DNA of 64,000 nt from contig NZ_CP046919.1 in NCBI RefSeq assembly GCF_011387195.1, positions 372,001 through 436,000 of the forward strand, given 5' to 3'. A program made the position numbers and the translations under genes. This stretch comes from Streptococcus ruminicola (lineage in GTDB: Bacteria; Bacillota; Bacilli; Lactobacillales; Streptococcaceae). Under the pieces are notes generated by a model. The model saw only the letters and a program-made list of their open reading frames with translations. It did no database searches and was not told where the DNA came from. The first letter of the stretch is position 1. Each line of letters starts with the position of its first letter. Of the stretch, positions 1 through 7,580 are shown one piece after another.

Positions 1-436
1 TCAATACTCGCGCCGAAGCTGGATTTTCAACAGCACAATAGCCATTAACTTCTTTTAGCCCTAAACCTTCAAAACAAAAGTCGACAATTTTTTGACTAAC
101 TTCAGTCGCAAAACCTTGTCCCCAAAAACTTTTGTTGATGATATAACCAATTTCTGCACTGATACCATCAGACCAATTCATAATATCAATTGTACCGATG
201 AATTCAGATGTTTCTTTTAAAACAATGCCATATCTGCCAAGAGGATTTCTTAAATAAACATCCTCAATCACTCTTTTAGTTTCTTCAATACTTTGGTTAG
301 CTGGAAAGTCCCATCTAGTATTTTCTTTATCAGAGGTGTAAGAAAACATAGCACTTGCATCAGCCATCGTAACGGGCCTTAACAAAAGTCGATTTGTTTC
401 CATTGTTTTATTCTTTTTTAATTCTTCTTCAATCAT
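1..436 (-). CDS. GNAT family N-acetyltransferase (3' end cut by window edge)
   Basis: Reading leftwards from the ATG at 436, an open frame of 145 codons runs off the window at base 1. It begins MIEEELKKNK and has METNRLLLRPV typical of RimJ/RimL-type acetyltransferases, then a GYIINKSFWGQGFATE segment, the acetyl-CoA-binding motif A of the GNAT fold. Such proteins transfer acetyl from acetyl-CoA to an amino group of a protein or small molecule; the substrate cannot be told. The Shine-Dalgarno is GAGGTAAGAG just upstream. A second ATG at 403 (METNR) is possible but has no comparable ribosome site. The C-terminal part lies outside the window. Confidence 0.85.
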   Translation of the reverse strand, partial: MIEEELKKNKTMETNRLLLRPVTMADASAMFSYTSDKENTRWDFPANQSIEETKRVIEDVYLRNPLGRYGIVLKETSEFIGTIDIMNWSDGISAEIGYIINKSFWGQGFATEVSQKIVDFCFEGLGLKEVNGYCAVENPASARVL

Positions 437-480
437 CTCTTACCTCACTTTATGACCAATTTTCTCACATTTTATCATAC

Positions 481-507
481 AAAAAAAGAGGTTAAAAAAT
501 TAACCTC
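481..507 (-). terminator. Intrinsic terminator of the 76-aa gene
   Basis: On the minus strand GAGGTTAA pairs with TTAACCTC around a short T loop and is followed by seven T. It overlaps the last bases of the 76-aa gene and ends before the GNAT gene. Confidence 0.75.
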
Positions 508-736
508 AAATTTTTTCCATGTTTGCATTGATATTGAAAAGCAGAGTCTGAAATTCATGTGCTAGTACTTTAGCTTGTTCACTCATTTTAACGAGCAATT
601 CAGCTTCTTCATCACGTTCGTACGCTTTGTATTCAGCTTTATCTAGAGCTTCTAGTTCTTGACTTAGCTTGTCAGCTTGATTTGTCAATTTGACACTAAT
701 TTTATTCAACTCTTCAAGTGAAGTACCATTACACAT
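506..736 (-). CDS. Small hypothetical protein, probably coiled coil
   Basis: A 76-aa protein that I do not recognise. It is hydrophilic, rich in Glu, Lys, Leu and Ala, with heptad-like leucine spacing over roughly residues 8-65, so it is probably a helical coiled coil with no signal peptide or membrane segment. The start ATG at 736 has a strong site (GGAGGAGAAGG) and the gene is followed by a good terminator, so it looks like a real single-gene transcript. No function can be inferred from its neighbours (a GNAT enzyme and phoH). Confidence 0.7.
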   Translation of the reverse strand: MCNGTSLEELNKISVKLTNQADKLSQELEALDKAEYKAYERDEEAELLVKMSEQAKVLAHEFQTLLFNINANMEKI

Positions 737-891
737 AACCTTCTCCTCCGAAAAAACTAATTTATAAATTTAACAAAGTGTTTTATACCTAAATCCTAAA
801 TTTTTATTACAAATCCCCCGATATATTAGATATTTTAGCATAAAAATTCAAGCTTCAAAGTTATTCGCAAATATGAAAATTTTATTTTTAC

Positions 892-917
892 AAAAAAATC
901 ACACACCATCTTGGTGC
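892..917 (-). terminator. Intrinsic terminator of phoH
   Basis: Minus strand: CACCA/TGGTG stem with a 3-nt loop followed by a run of seven T, 13 bases after the phoH stop codon. Confidence 0.7.
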
Positions 918-929
918 ATGATCATTGGA

Positions 930-1994
930 TTATTCTTTTTTATCGCTAGCAGGTTGACCGATAGTTTCATAGCTTGCAAAGCCTGATTCTGTAGCAGTTT
1001 CAGCTGTTTTTTCAGTTGAATGGTGACCTTGCTTTCTTTCAGCATCTTTTTCATAAGCATTGATAATTTCAGCAACTACTGGGTGACGAACCACATCACT
1101 TGCTGAGAAATGAACAAAATCAATTTGCTTAATGTGTTTCAATTTTTCAGTAGCATCAATAAGACCTGACTTGACTTTCTTAGGTAGGTCAATCTGGCTT
1201 GTATCACCATTGATAATCATTTTAGAGTTGAAACCAAGACGTGTCAAGAACATTTTCATTTGCATGATTGTCGTATTTTGTGCTTCATCTAAAATCACAA
1301 AAGCATCATCAAGTGTTCGACCACGCATGTAAGCAAGCGGAGCAATTTCAATAATATCTCGCTCCATCAAGCGTGTTGTTTGCTCTTTTCCTAAAATTTG
1401 GTAAAGTGCATCGTAAACTGGACGAAGATATGGATCAACTTTTTCTTTTAAGTCACCTGGCAAGAATCCTAGACTTTCACCCGCTTCGACTGCTGGTCGT
1501 GTTAAAATGATACGTTTAACTTGACCACGTTTTAAAGCCGTTACTGCCAAAGTAACCGCAAGGAAGGTTTTACCAGTACCAGCTGGTCCAATACCAAAGA
1601 CCACATCATGTGATTTAACACTGTCCGCATAAACTTTTTGTCCAAGTGTTTTTACACGAATCGGTTTTCCAGAATTATCTTTAATGATCTCTTCTTCATA
1701 AAGGGCAACAAATTTGTCAATAGAGCCATTTTGTGCCATAGAAAGAGCCGTTACCACATCAGATGTATTAACTAACATGCCACGAGAAACCAAAACTAAC
1801 AAAGCTTGAATCGTTACACGAGCTAACTCGACACTTTCTTTATCATCTCCCAAAATCTGTACACGCTCTGTGCGGGCATGAATAATCACACCAAGATTTT
1901 CTTCAATTAATTTCAAATGGCGCTCATTTGAGCCAAACAGCGCTAGCACATCATCAGGATGATTTAAAGTAATTTCAACAGAATGCTCTTGCAA
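930..1994 (-). CDS. phoH: PhoH family P-loop ATPase
   Basis: A 354-aa cytoplasmic ATPase of the PhoH/PhoL family, linked in other bacteria to RNA metabolism and ribosome maturation (often beside ybeY). The N-terminal ~110 residues form a KH-like nucleic-acid-binding part, followed by the PhoH NTPase domain with Walker A GPAGTGKT at residues 136-143 and Walker B VILDEAQN near residue 232. The C-terminal tail is variable and charged. The first codon is TTG at 1994: GAGGG lies 7 nt before it and no in-frame ATG fits. It has its own TATAAT at about 2029-2034 and its own terminator, so it is probably monocistronic. No ybeY lies next to it here. Confidence 0.93.
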   Translation of the reverse strand: MQEHSVEITLNHPDDVLALFGSNERHLKLIEENLGVIIHARTERVQILGDDKESVELARVTIQALLVLVSRGMLVNTSDVVTALSMAQNGSIDKFVALYEEEIIKDNSGKPIRVKTLGQKVYADSVKSHDVVFGIGPAGTGKTFLAVTLAVTALKRGQVKRIILTRPAVEAGESLGFLPGDLKEKVDPYLRPVYDALYQILGKEQTTRLMERDIIEIAPLAYMRGRTLDDAFVILDEAQNTTIMQMKMFLTRLGFNSKMIINGDTSQIDLPKKVKSGLIDATEKLKHIKQIDFVHFSASDVVRHPVVAEIINAYEKDAERKQGHHSTEKTAETATESGFASYETIGQPASDKKE

Positions 1995-2045
1995 ATAGAG
2001 TCCCTCTTTCTTGTGTTTGATAAGCCTATTATAGCTTATTTAAAG

Positions 2046-2071
2046 CAAAAAATCACGACTTACCGTGATTT
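2046..2071 (-). terminator. Intrinsic terminator after yozE
   Basis: Minus strand AATCACG and CGTGATT pair around a 6-nt loop, followed by six T. It closes the msrA-yozE unit 29 bases after the yozE stop. Confidence 0.75.
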
Positions 2072-2099
2072 CCTTTATGATTTAAAAAATCCATTATGC

Positions 2100-2315
2100 T
2101 TAGTGAGCAAGATAATCTTCCCAAATTTTATCAAATTCGCTAAGATTAAACGCAAAATCAGCCTCATCTTCTAGATAGCGACTAATCGTTTCAAAATTAT
2201 CGGTGTGCTTTGGAAATGTTGTATCTTCAAAAACAAGGTCAGCTAAAATCGCTACAGGCTCATGACTTTTTGGGTTACGTTGCGTCATCAACCAAGTGTA
2301 AAATGACTTTCTCAT
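2100..2315 (-). CDS. YozE family (UPF0346) protein
   Basis: A 71-aa protein beginning [15 protein letters not shown], the signature start of the YozE/UPF0346 family (SAM-like helical fold, function unknown). The ATG at 2315 overlaps the msrA stop as ATGA, and GGAGG lies 10 nt upstream; a TTG six bases earlier is less well placed. It is co-transcribed with msrA and ends at a terminator. Conserved Trp, acidic helices and length fit the family. Confidence 0.9.
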   Translation of the reverse strand: MRKSFYTWLMTQRNPKSHEPVAILADLVFEDTTFPKHTDNFETISRYLEDEADFAFNLSEFDKIWEDYLAH

Positions 2316-2821
2316 TTCCAATTTTCCTCCAAAAATGCATGTCTGATAGCGCTACTTTCAGCGTAGTGTTCAGGATTTTTCTTGTAAAAACCTTGGTGAT
2401 AATCTTCTGCCACATAAAATGGTTGGACGGGTTCAATAGCTGTGACAATCGGATCTTTGAATCGACCTGATGCTTGCAATGCTGCTTTTGAAGCTTCAGC
2501 GATTTCTTTTTGACGGTCATCACTGTAAAAAATAACAGGACGATAATTGTCACCACGATCTTCAAATTGCCCAAAAGCATCGGTTGGATCAGTCTGTGCC
2601 CAATAAATCTCTACCAAATCACCATAAGAGATTTTTTCTTCATCAAAAATAATCTCAACCGCTTCAGTATGTCCAGTCTCATGCGCCTTAACTTGCTCAT
2701 AAGTCGGATTTTCCACATGCCCACCAGTATATCCAGAGCGAACTGACAAAATACCATCTTGTTCTTCAAATGGTTGCACCATACACCAGAAACAACCACC
2801 CGCAAAAATCGCACGTTCCAT
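2312..2821 (-). CDS. msrA: Peptide-methionine (S)-S-oxide reductase MsrA
   Basis: A 169-aa enzyme that reduces the S-epimer of methionine sulfoxide in proteins, using thioredoxin. The catalytic GCFWC motif is at residues 9-13 (Cys10 nucleophile), followed by the family's [15 protein letters not shown] segment and the [10 protein letters not shown] element near the C-terminus. This is the short stand-alone form with no fused MsrB domain. Shine-Dalgarno GGAGGTT precedes the ATG at 2821. An extended -10 (TGATATAAT, 2851-2859 on the minus strand) directly abuts the repeat at 2866. First gene of a two-gene unit with yozE. Confidence 0.97.
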   Translation of the reverse strand: MERAIFAGGCFWCMVQPFEEQDGILSVRSGYTGGHVENPTYEQVKAHETGHTEAVEIIFDEEKISYGDLVEIYWAQTDPTDAFGQFEDRGDNYRPVIFYSDDRQKEIAEASKAALQASGRFKDPIVTAIEPVQPFYVAEDYHQGFYKKNPEHYAESSAIRHAFLEENWK

Positions 2822-2865
2822 TCTATAACCTCCAAAAATCTAGTGAATCTATTATATCAAAAAAA

Positions 2866-2928
2866 ATATCCAGTGGATATTTTTTCACGAGCCTGAAAAT
2901 TAAAAAGCGAGTTATATCCTGTGGATAC
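2866..2928 (+). repeat. 49-bp-type hairpin repeat, dimeric copy (array A)
   Basis: Two small dyads, ATATCCAGTGGATAT at 2866-2880 and ATCCTGTGGAT at 2916-2926, are joined by a spacer reading TTTTTTCACGAGCC, then a GAAAATTAAAAAGCGAG-like stretch. The spacer matches the spacers of the arrays at 26281 and 55191, here in the opposite orientation relative to the flanking minus-strand genes. It is 48 bp dyad to dyad. The first dyad is flanked by A and T runs, so it can terminate transcription from cvfB on the minus strand. Confidence 0.75.
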
Positions 2929-2985
2929 TTTTGAAATGAAAAAGACTACGACTAATTAAAAAACTAAATCGCAATCTTTTTACCA

Positions 2986-3852
2986 TTAATCCTCGTTTTC
3001 GATTAATTCTGTACCGAATTGGTCTTGTTTCACTTTACGTGCTTTCATCAAGCCACCAAGTGCTTTTTTAAATTGACCTTTAGAAATACCAAATGTTGCT
3101 TTGATATCTGCTGGAGATGATTTATCGTTTAGTGTCATAAAGCCACCATTTGATTGCAAATAAGTTAAAATCATTTGTGAATCATTTTCAAGCATTTCAA
3201 ATGAACGTGGTTTTAATGACAAGTTAAGGGTGCGGTCAACTTCACGGAATCCAATAACACGTGCAGTTACTTCTTCACCAAGACGTGGTTCCGCGTAGCG
3301 CTCACTTGGGTGAATAAAGCCAAGCATGTTATTATCTGGCAAGTAAACAAATGTTCCAGATAATTTCAAACGGTAAACAATGGCACGCAATTTTTCATTT
3401 TGCATGTTATTGTAAGCTGGTCCAGCCATTTTTTGGAAAACTTCAGGTTGTGCTGGAATTGCCCAGATACGGTCTTTTTTATCCACGTCAAGATGAACAT
3501 AAAGTTTATCACCTTTTTTAGGCCAAAGTTCTTTCATATCAGGCAAGACGTCAAGTGACACAACAAATTGTTTGTCAGCAAGACCTGTATCCAAAAAGAC
3601 ACCCAAATCGCGGCGAACTTCCGTGACAACACCCCAACCGTAGCTAGTACGAGTTGTGGCAACTTCCGCTGTTGTCATACGAGCTTTTTGGTGCATATCA
3701 GTGTAGACAAATCCTTTGACCATATCACCAATCTTATGTTCACCTTCAGCCTTGTCTAACATAAAAGTCACGCCATCTTTTTGTACAAAATACGCTTTCG
3801 CATTTTCGTCAATCACAAGTCCTGTGATGACAGTGGCAAGTAAATTATTCAT
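2986..3852 (-). CDS. cvfB: CvfB family S1-like RNA-binding protein
   Basis: A 288-aa protein of the CvfB/YitL family: tandem S1-like OB folds in the N-terminal two thirds (around residues 5-60, 68-130 and 150-215) and a winged-helix domain at the C-terminus (from about residue 225, with FGISKGQFKKALGGLMKARKV). In Staphylococcus CvfB binds RNA and affects virulence gene expression; the role in streptococci is not established. The ATG at 3852 has AAAGGAAG upstream. The gene ends beside array A, which probably acts as its terminator. It stands alone between two repeats. Confidence 0.92.
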   Translation of the reverse strand: MNNLLATVITGLVIDENAKAYFVQKDGVTFMLDKAEGEHKIGDMVKGFVYTDMHQKARMTTAEVATTRTSYGWGVVTEVRRDLGVFLDTGLADKQFVVSLDVLPDMKELWPKKGDKLYVHLDVDKKDRIWAIPAQPEVFQKMAGPAYNNMQNEKLRAIVYRLKLSGTFVYLPDNNMLGFIHPSERYAEPRLGEEVTARVIGFREVDRTLNLSLKPRSFEMLENDSQMILTYLQSNGGFMTLNDKSSPADIKATFGISKGQFKKALGGLMKARKVKQDQFGTELIENED

Positions 3853-3871
3853 TTATTCTTCCTTTATAAAA

Positions 3872-4049
3872 GGGCTGAGACAAAAGTGCTCAGCCTCATT
3901 ATTTATGCAATTGTAATAATCAAGGCGCAGTGGTTGAGTGGATTCTAATGCGCTGATAAATCAGCTTTTACAACCCTACTCAACTGTGCGGGGGTGGGAC
4001 GACAAAATCGAATTTCTTCGAAATTACCGATTTTTGTCCCACTCCCCCT
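3872..4049 (+). repeat. Long structured intergenic repeat, copy 1
   Basis: A roughly 178-bp non-coding element made of nested dyads: GGCTGAG/CTCAGCC at 3873-3895, a GTTGAGTGG/CCTACTCAAC pair around an internal GCTGATAAATCAGC palindrome, and a long G-rich hairpin at 3990-4048 (GTGGGAC/GTCCCAC, CAAAATCG/CGATTTT). The reverse complement of 49154-49318 matches it along its whole length with scattered substitutions. It lies between frr and cvfB, antisense to both. No open frame is present. Confidence 0.85.
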
Positions 4050-4067
4050 AACCTTTTTTCTTATTAA

Positions 4068-4625
4068 TTAGACTTCAAGCAATTCTTTTTCTTTGTTTGC
4101 TGTCATAGTGTCGATATGTTTAACAGCTTCATCAGTTGCTTTTTGAATGTCTTTTTCAAGAACTTTCAATTCGTCTTCAGTGATTTCTTTAGCTTTTTCT
4201 TGTTTTTTAGCTTCGTCCATAGCATCACGACGAATGTTACGGATAGCAACTTTAGCATTTTCACCGACTTTTTTAACGTCTTTAGCAAGTGCTTTACGAG
4301 TTTCTTCTGTAAGGGCAGGAATAACCAAGCGGATTACTGAACCGTCATTAGCAGGGTTAATACCAAGGTCTGAAGCGTTGATTGCGTGTTCGATATCTTT
4401 CAATGATGATTTATCAAATGGAGAAATCAAAAGAACACGTGCTTCTGGAACTGTGATAGAAGCCAATTGGTTAAGTGGTGTCATTGCTCCATAGTATTCT
4501 ACTTGAATGCGGTCCAAAAGTGATGCATTTGCACGACCTGCACGAATTGAAGCAAATTCACGTGCTAATGAACTGTGTGATTGTTCAAAGCGTTCTTTAG
4601 CTTTTTCGATAATAGCATTAGCCAT
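4068..4625 (-). CDS. frr: Ribosome recycling factor
   Basis: A 185-aa RRF that, with EF-G, splits post-termination ribosomes. Full family length; recognisable start [33 protein letters not shown] and the C-terminal helices ending NKEKELLEV. It follows pyrH by 52 bases on the same strand, the usual pyrH-frr operon. GAGG lies 12 nt before the ATG, a longish spacing. Its 3' end runs into repeat copy 1, whose G-rich hairpin may stop transcription. Confidence 0.98.
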   Translation of the reverse strand: MANAIIEKAKERFEQSHSSLAREFASIRAGRANASLLDRIQVEYYGAMTPLNQLASITVPEARVLLISPFDKSSLKDIEHAINASDLGINPANDGSVIRLVIPALTEETRKALAKDVKKVGENAKVAIRNIRRDAMDEAKKQEKAKEITEDELKVLEKDIQKATDEAVKHIDTMTANKEKELLEV

Positions 4626-4677
4626 AGATTTTATTAATCCTCATTTCTTGTTTTTTGGGAAATAGCAGAGCTGACAA

Positions 4678-5415
4678 TTAGTTGTCGTGGTGTTCAGCTT
4701 TATTTGAAACGGTTGTACCGATAGCTTCACCAAAGACAACACGTTTAATATTACCAGCTTGGTTCATGTTGAAGACAACCAAATCAATATCGTTGTCCAT
4801 TGAAAGTGTTGATGCAGTTGCGTCCATGATTTTAAGACCACGTTTGATGACTTCACCGTGTGTCAATTCATCAAATTTGACAGCATTAGCATCTTTCTTA
4901 GGATCGGCGTTGTAAACACCGTCAACACCATTTTTAGCCATCAAGATAGCTTCAGCGTCGATTTCAGCGGCACGAAGAGCAGCTGTTGTATCAGTTGAGA
5001 AGTAAGGTGAGCCGATACCAGCAGCAAAAATCACGATGCGATTTTTTTCAAGGTGACGAAGCGCACGACCACGGATGTATGGTTCAGCAACGTTTTGCAT
5101 TGGGATTGATGTTTGAACACGTGTATCAACACCATTTTGTTGAAGGCTATCAGCCATAACAAGAGCGTTCATAACTGTTCCAAGCATACCTGTGTAGTCA
5201 GCTTGAACACGGTCCATACCAGCTGCAGCAGCTGGTTCACCGCGCCAAAGGTTTCCACCACCAATAACCAAAGCAATTTCTACACCTGAACTATGTACTT
5301 CAGCAATTTCTTTTGCGATAGTTTTAACAGTTTCAATGTCGATTCCGACACCTTTTTCACCAGCTAACGCTTCACCAGATAATTTAATTAAAATACGTTT
5401 ATACTTAGGTTCCAC
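4678..5415 (-). CDS. pyrH: UMP kinase
   Basis: A 245-aa amino-acid-kinase-fold enzyme that phosphorylates UMP to UDP with ATP. It shows the N-terminal [12 protein letters not shown], the GGGNLWRG nucleotide loop, and the DADPKKD-type [10 protein letters not shown] segment of bacterial PyrH. The start codon is GTG at 5415 with AAGGAG 9 nt upstream. First gene of the pyrH-frr unit. Bacterial PyrH is usually a hexamer activated by GTP and inhibited by UTP. Confidence 0.98.
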   Translation of the reverse strand: MEPKYKRILIKLSGEALAGEKGVGIDIETVKTIAKEIAEVHSSGVEIALVIGGGNLWRGEPAAAAGMDRVQADYTGMLGTVMNALVMADSLQQNGVDTRVQTSIPMQNVAEPYIRGRALRHLEKNRIVIFAAGIGSPYFSTDTTAALRAAEIDAEAILMAKNGVDGVYNADPKKDANAVKFDELTHGEVIKRGLKIMDATASTLSMDNDIDLVVFNMNQAGNIKRVVFGEAIGTTVSNKAEHHDN

Positions 5416-5576
5416 TTCAAGTTACTCCTTTTTTTATCTTTATTATTTTAACATAATTTACCTATTTTACCTAGCAAAATTCGTTGAATTTTGAAAGATT
5501 AAAAACAGATCAACTATGTGATTCAAACAGATAAATCATTTCCCTTTTCATTTCATTAGAAAGATCACACAGCCCA

Positions 5577-5607
5577 TAAAAAAATCCGTTTCAAAGAAAC
5601 GGATTCT
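5577..5607 (-). terminator. Intrinsic terminator of rplK-rplA
   Basis: Minus strand AATCCGTTTC/GAAACGGATT with a 3-nt loop followed by a T run, 16 bases after the rplA stop. Confidence 0.85.
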
Positions 5608-5622
5608 TCATTAATGTATCAA

Positions 5623-6312
5623 TTAGAATGAGCTTGGATCTACTTTGATACCTACACCTTGTGTAGTAGTGATTGACAAGTTAGTCATGTAAGTACCTTT
5701 AGCAGTAGCTGGTTTAGATTTTACCATAACTTCGTGGATAGCTTTGAAGTTTTCAACCAATTTGTCTGCGTCGAATGATACTTTACCGATGATAGCTTGT
5801 ACGTTACCTGCTTTGTCAGCACGGTAAGTGATTTTACCACCTTTAGATTCTTCAACTGCTTTAGCAACGTCCATAGTTACTGTACCAGTTTTAGGGTTTG
5901 GCATAAGGTTACGAGGTCCAAGGACACGTCCAAGACGTCCAACGATAGCCATCATGTCTGGTGTAGCGATAACTACGTCAAAGTCAAGCCAACCGTCGTT
6001 GATTTTAGCAACAAGATCGTCTTCACCAACGAAGTCTGCACCAGCAGCTTTAGCTTCTTCAGCTTTAGCACCACGTGCGAATACAAGAACACGTTGTGTT
6101 TTACCAGTACCGTTTGGCAATACCATTGCACCACGGATTTGTTGGTCTGCTTTACGAACGTCAATGTTAAGTTTGTATGCAACTTCTACAGATGCATCAA
6201 ATTTTGCGAAGTTAGTTTCTTTTGCAAGAGCTACAGCTTCTTCTACGCTGTAAGCTTTAGTGCTGTCGATTTTTTCAAGTGCAGCACGCATTTGTTTGCT
6301 TTTTTTAGCCAT
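5623..6312 (-). CDS. rplA: 50S ribosomal protein L1
   Basis: A 229-aa ribosomal protein of the L1 stalk; in many bacteria it also represses its own operon by binding the mRNA. Family landmarks include the N-terminal [13 protein letters not shown], the [16 protein letters not shown] segment and the C-terminal [13 protein letters not shown]. Second gene of rplK-rplA, 155 bases after rplK. The gap holds a hairpin resembling an L1 site (6332-6364). AAGGAG precedes the ATG. Confidence 0.99.
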   Translation of the reverse strand: MAKKSKQMRAALEKIDSTKAYSVEEAVALAKETNFAKFDASVEVAYKLNIDVRKADQQIRGAMVLPNGTGKTQRVLVFARGAKAEEAKAAGADFVGEDDLVAKINDGWLDFDVVIATPDMMAIVGRLGRVLGPRNLMPNPKTGTVTMDVAKAVEESKGGKITYRADKAGNVQAIIGKVSFDADKLVENFKAIHEVMVKSKPATAKGTYMTNLSITTTQGVGIKVDPSSF

Positions 6313-6331
6313 TTAAAATTCTCCTTGTAAT

Positions 6332-6364
6332 GTGGTCATATCGATTTGATTTAAAATCTCCCAC
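6332..6364 (-). promoter_or_regulatory. Candidate L1-binding RNA hairpin before rplA
   Basis: In the transcript: GUGG, internal loop GAG, AUUU, a 6-nt loop, AAAU, internal loop CGAUAUGA, CCAC. The 3x8 asymmetric internal loop has the same shape and mostly the same key bases as the hairpin before rplK, while the inner helix differs but still pairs. From memory, the E. coli 23S L1 site also has GUGGGAG opposite ACCAC. It sits 20 nt before the rplA start. Confidence 0.6.
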
Positions 6365-6467
6365 GTCACTCATCAAATTACGATGAAGTCTTGCGGGTCT
6401 AGCGTGAATTAATCTCAACGGTACAGTGTGTTTACCTCAATTAATCCACTAATTGGGTTGCTATTGA

Positions 6468-6893
6468 TTAGTCAACAACAGTGAATCCCATAGAACGAGC
6501 AGTACCTTCAATCATACGCATTGCAGATTCAACATTTGCAGCGTTTAAGTCTGGCATTTTAGTTTCAGCAATTTCTTGTACTTGTGCACGAGTAACTGTT
6601 GCAACTTTAGTTGTGTTAGGTGTTCCTGAACCTTTTTCAACACCTGCAGCTTTTTTCAAAAGAACTGAAGCTGGTGGTGTTTTAGTTACGAAATCAAATG
6701 ATTTGTCTTCATATACTGAGATAACAACTGGGATGATCATACCAGCTTGATCAGCTGTACGAGCGTTGAATTCTTTAGTGAATCCCATGATGTTGATACC
6801 TGCTTGACCAAGAGCTGGTCCAACCGGTGGAGCTGGTGTAGCTTTACCAGCAGGAATTTGAAGTTTAACAACTTTTTCGACTTTTTTAGCCAT
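6468..6893 (-). CDS. rplK: 50S ribosomal protein L11
   Basis: A 141-aa protein of the GTPase-associated centre. The N-terminal domain shows [21 protein letters not shown] and the rRNA-binding C-terminal domain ends [14 protein letters not shown]. First gene of rplK-rplA, with AGGAGG 8 nt before the ATG. The promoter at 6974-7001 and an L1-type hairpin in the leader point to translational feedback by L1. Confidence 0.99.
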   Translation of the reverse strand: MAKKVEKVVKLQIPAGKATPAPPVGPALGQAGINIMGFTKEFNARTADQAGMIIPVVISVYEDKSFDFVTKTPPASVLLKKAAGVEKGSGTPNTTKVATVTRAQVQEIAETKMPDLNAANVESAMRMIEGTARSMGFTVVD

Positions 6894-6910
6894 TTATAAA
6901 ATCCTCCTGT

Positions 6911-6948
6911 TGTGGTTTTGGCGGTAATTAAGATTTTTACCTCCCACA
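6911..6948 (-). promoter_or_regulatory. Candidate L1-binding RNA leader of rplK
   Basis: In the transcript: UGUGG, internal loop GAG, GUAA, a 9-nt loop, UUAC, internal loop CGCCAAAA, CCACA, ending 10 nt before the rplK Shine-Dalgarno. The same 3x8 loop recurs before rplA. The position and resemblance to the 23S rRNA L1 site suggest autogenous control by L1. Confidence 0.65.
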
Positions 6949-6973
6949 GATATGCTCAATAGCATACTCATCA

Positions 6974-7001
6974 ATTATACATTAATTTAGAGAAAAAGCA
7001 A
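6974..7001 (-). promoter_or_regulatory. Promoter of rplK-rplA
   Basis: Minus strand TTGCTT, 16-bp spacer, TATAAT. The predicted start lies near 6967, giving a leader of about 75 nt that holds the L1-type hairpin. In the 301-base gap 6894-7194 the stretch 7002-7158 is AT-rich and shows nothing I can name. Confidence 0.65.
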
Positions 7002-7158
7002 GGAATTTGCATCAAATATTTCCTAAAAAATGCTTGATGTGACAAGTTTTAGCTTAGTTTTTAAAAGCAAGCACTTTCAACTTTTTGATTCGGCTAAATT
7101 TCCTTTACTAGCTTGATAAAAAATTTAAAAGTATTTTTCAAGAAAAATCTTCTAATCA

Positions 7159-7194
7159 TTTACTTCTTCAAACTTTCAGTATAAAATATAAGAC
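7159..7194 (+). promoter_or_regulatory. Promoter predicting a leaderless DUF3397 mRNA
   Basis: TTTACT at 7159-7164, 17-bp spacer, TAAAAT at 7182-7187, then seven bases to the ATG at 7195. No Shine-Dalgarno is present in those bases. Confidence 0.5.
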
Positions 7195-7548
7195 ATGATG
7201 ATGTACAAATTATTTTCCTTTTCTTTTATCTTTTTAACACCTATTTTTGCTTATATTCTTGTTAAATTTTTCAATTTAAAACGTTTTGGAATTCTCTTTA
7301 CTGACCTTGCTTTTCCACTTTTTGCGTTTGAGATTGCTTTGGTCGTTAATAAATTTTTAGATAGCAGTGTTTTCTTTTACTATTTAATCTGTTTATCCTT
7401 ACTGGCGCTTAGCTTAACCGCATTTTTCTTAAAGAGAAATCACTCATTTTCTTACCGTCGTTTTGGTAAATTTTTCTGGCGTTCAGGTTTTATCGTCACA
7501 TTTATTTTTTACATTATTGTTTTAATTTTAGTTTTTACACTTGCATAA
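7195..7548 (+). CDS. DUF3397 family membrane protein
   Basis: A 117-aa very hydrophobic protein with about four transmembrane segments (roughly residues 5-23, 32-52, 60-78 and 95-115) and a short basic loop KRNHSFSYRRFGK. The length and pattern fit the DUF3397 family of Firmicutes, whose function is unknown. The frame opens with three consecutive ATG codons (7195, 7198, 7201); none has a Shine-Dalgarno, and the -10 hexamer lies just upstream. It is convergent with ftsK and shares a two-way terminator. Confidence 0.8.
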   Translation: MMMYKLFSFSFIFLTPIFAYILVKFFNLKRFGILFTDLAFPLFAFEIALVVNKFLDSSVFFYYLICLSLLALSLTAFFLKRNHSFSYRRFGKFFWRSGFIVTFIFYIIVLILVFTLA

Positions 7549-7550
7549 TA

Positions 7551-7580
7551 AAAACGTTAACCTTCTGGCTAACGTTTTTT
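7551..7580. terminator. Bidirectional terminator, DUF3397 gene / ftsK
   Basis: AAAACGTTA and TAACGTTTT pair around a loop, with T runs on both strands. It serves two convergent genes and overlaps the last base of ftsK. Confidence 0.8.

Noticed and set aside
4147-4494. 115-codon plus-strand frame over frr
   Set aside because: It mirrors frr codon structure and has no ribosome site or recognisable motif.
5797-6330. 177-codon plus-strand frame over rplA
   Set aside because: It is antisense to a certain ribosomal gene, has cysteine- and phenylalanine-rich low-complexity sequence, and lacks a ribosome site.
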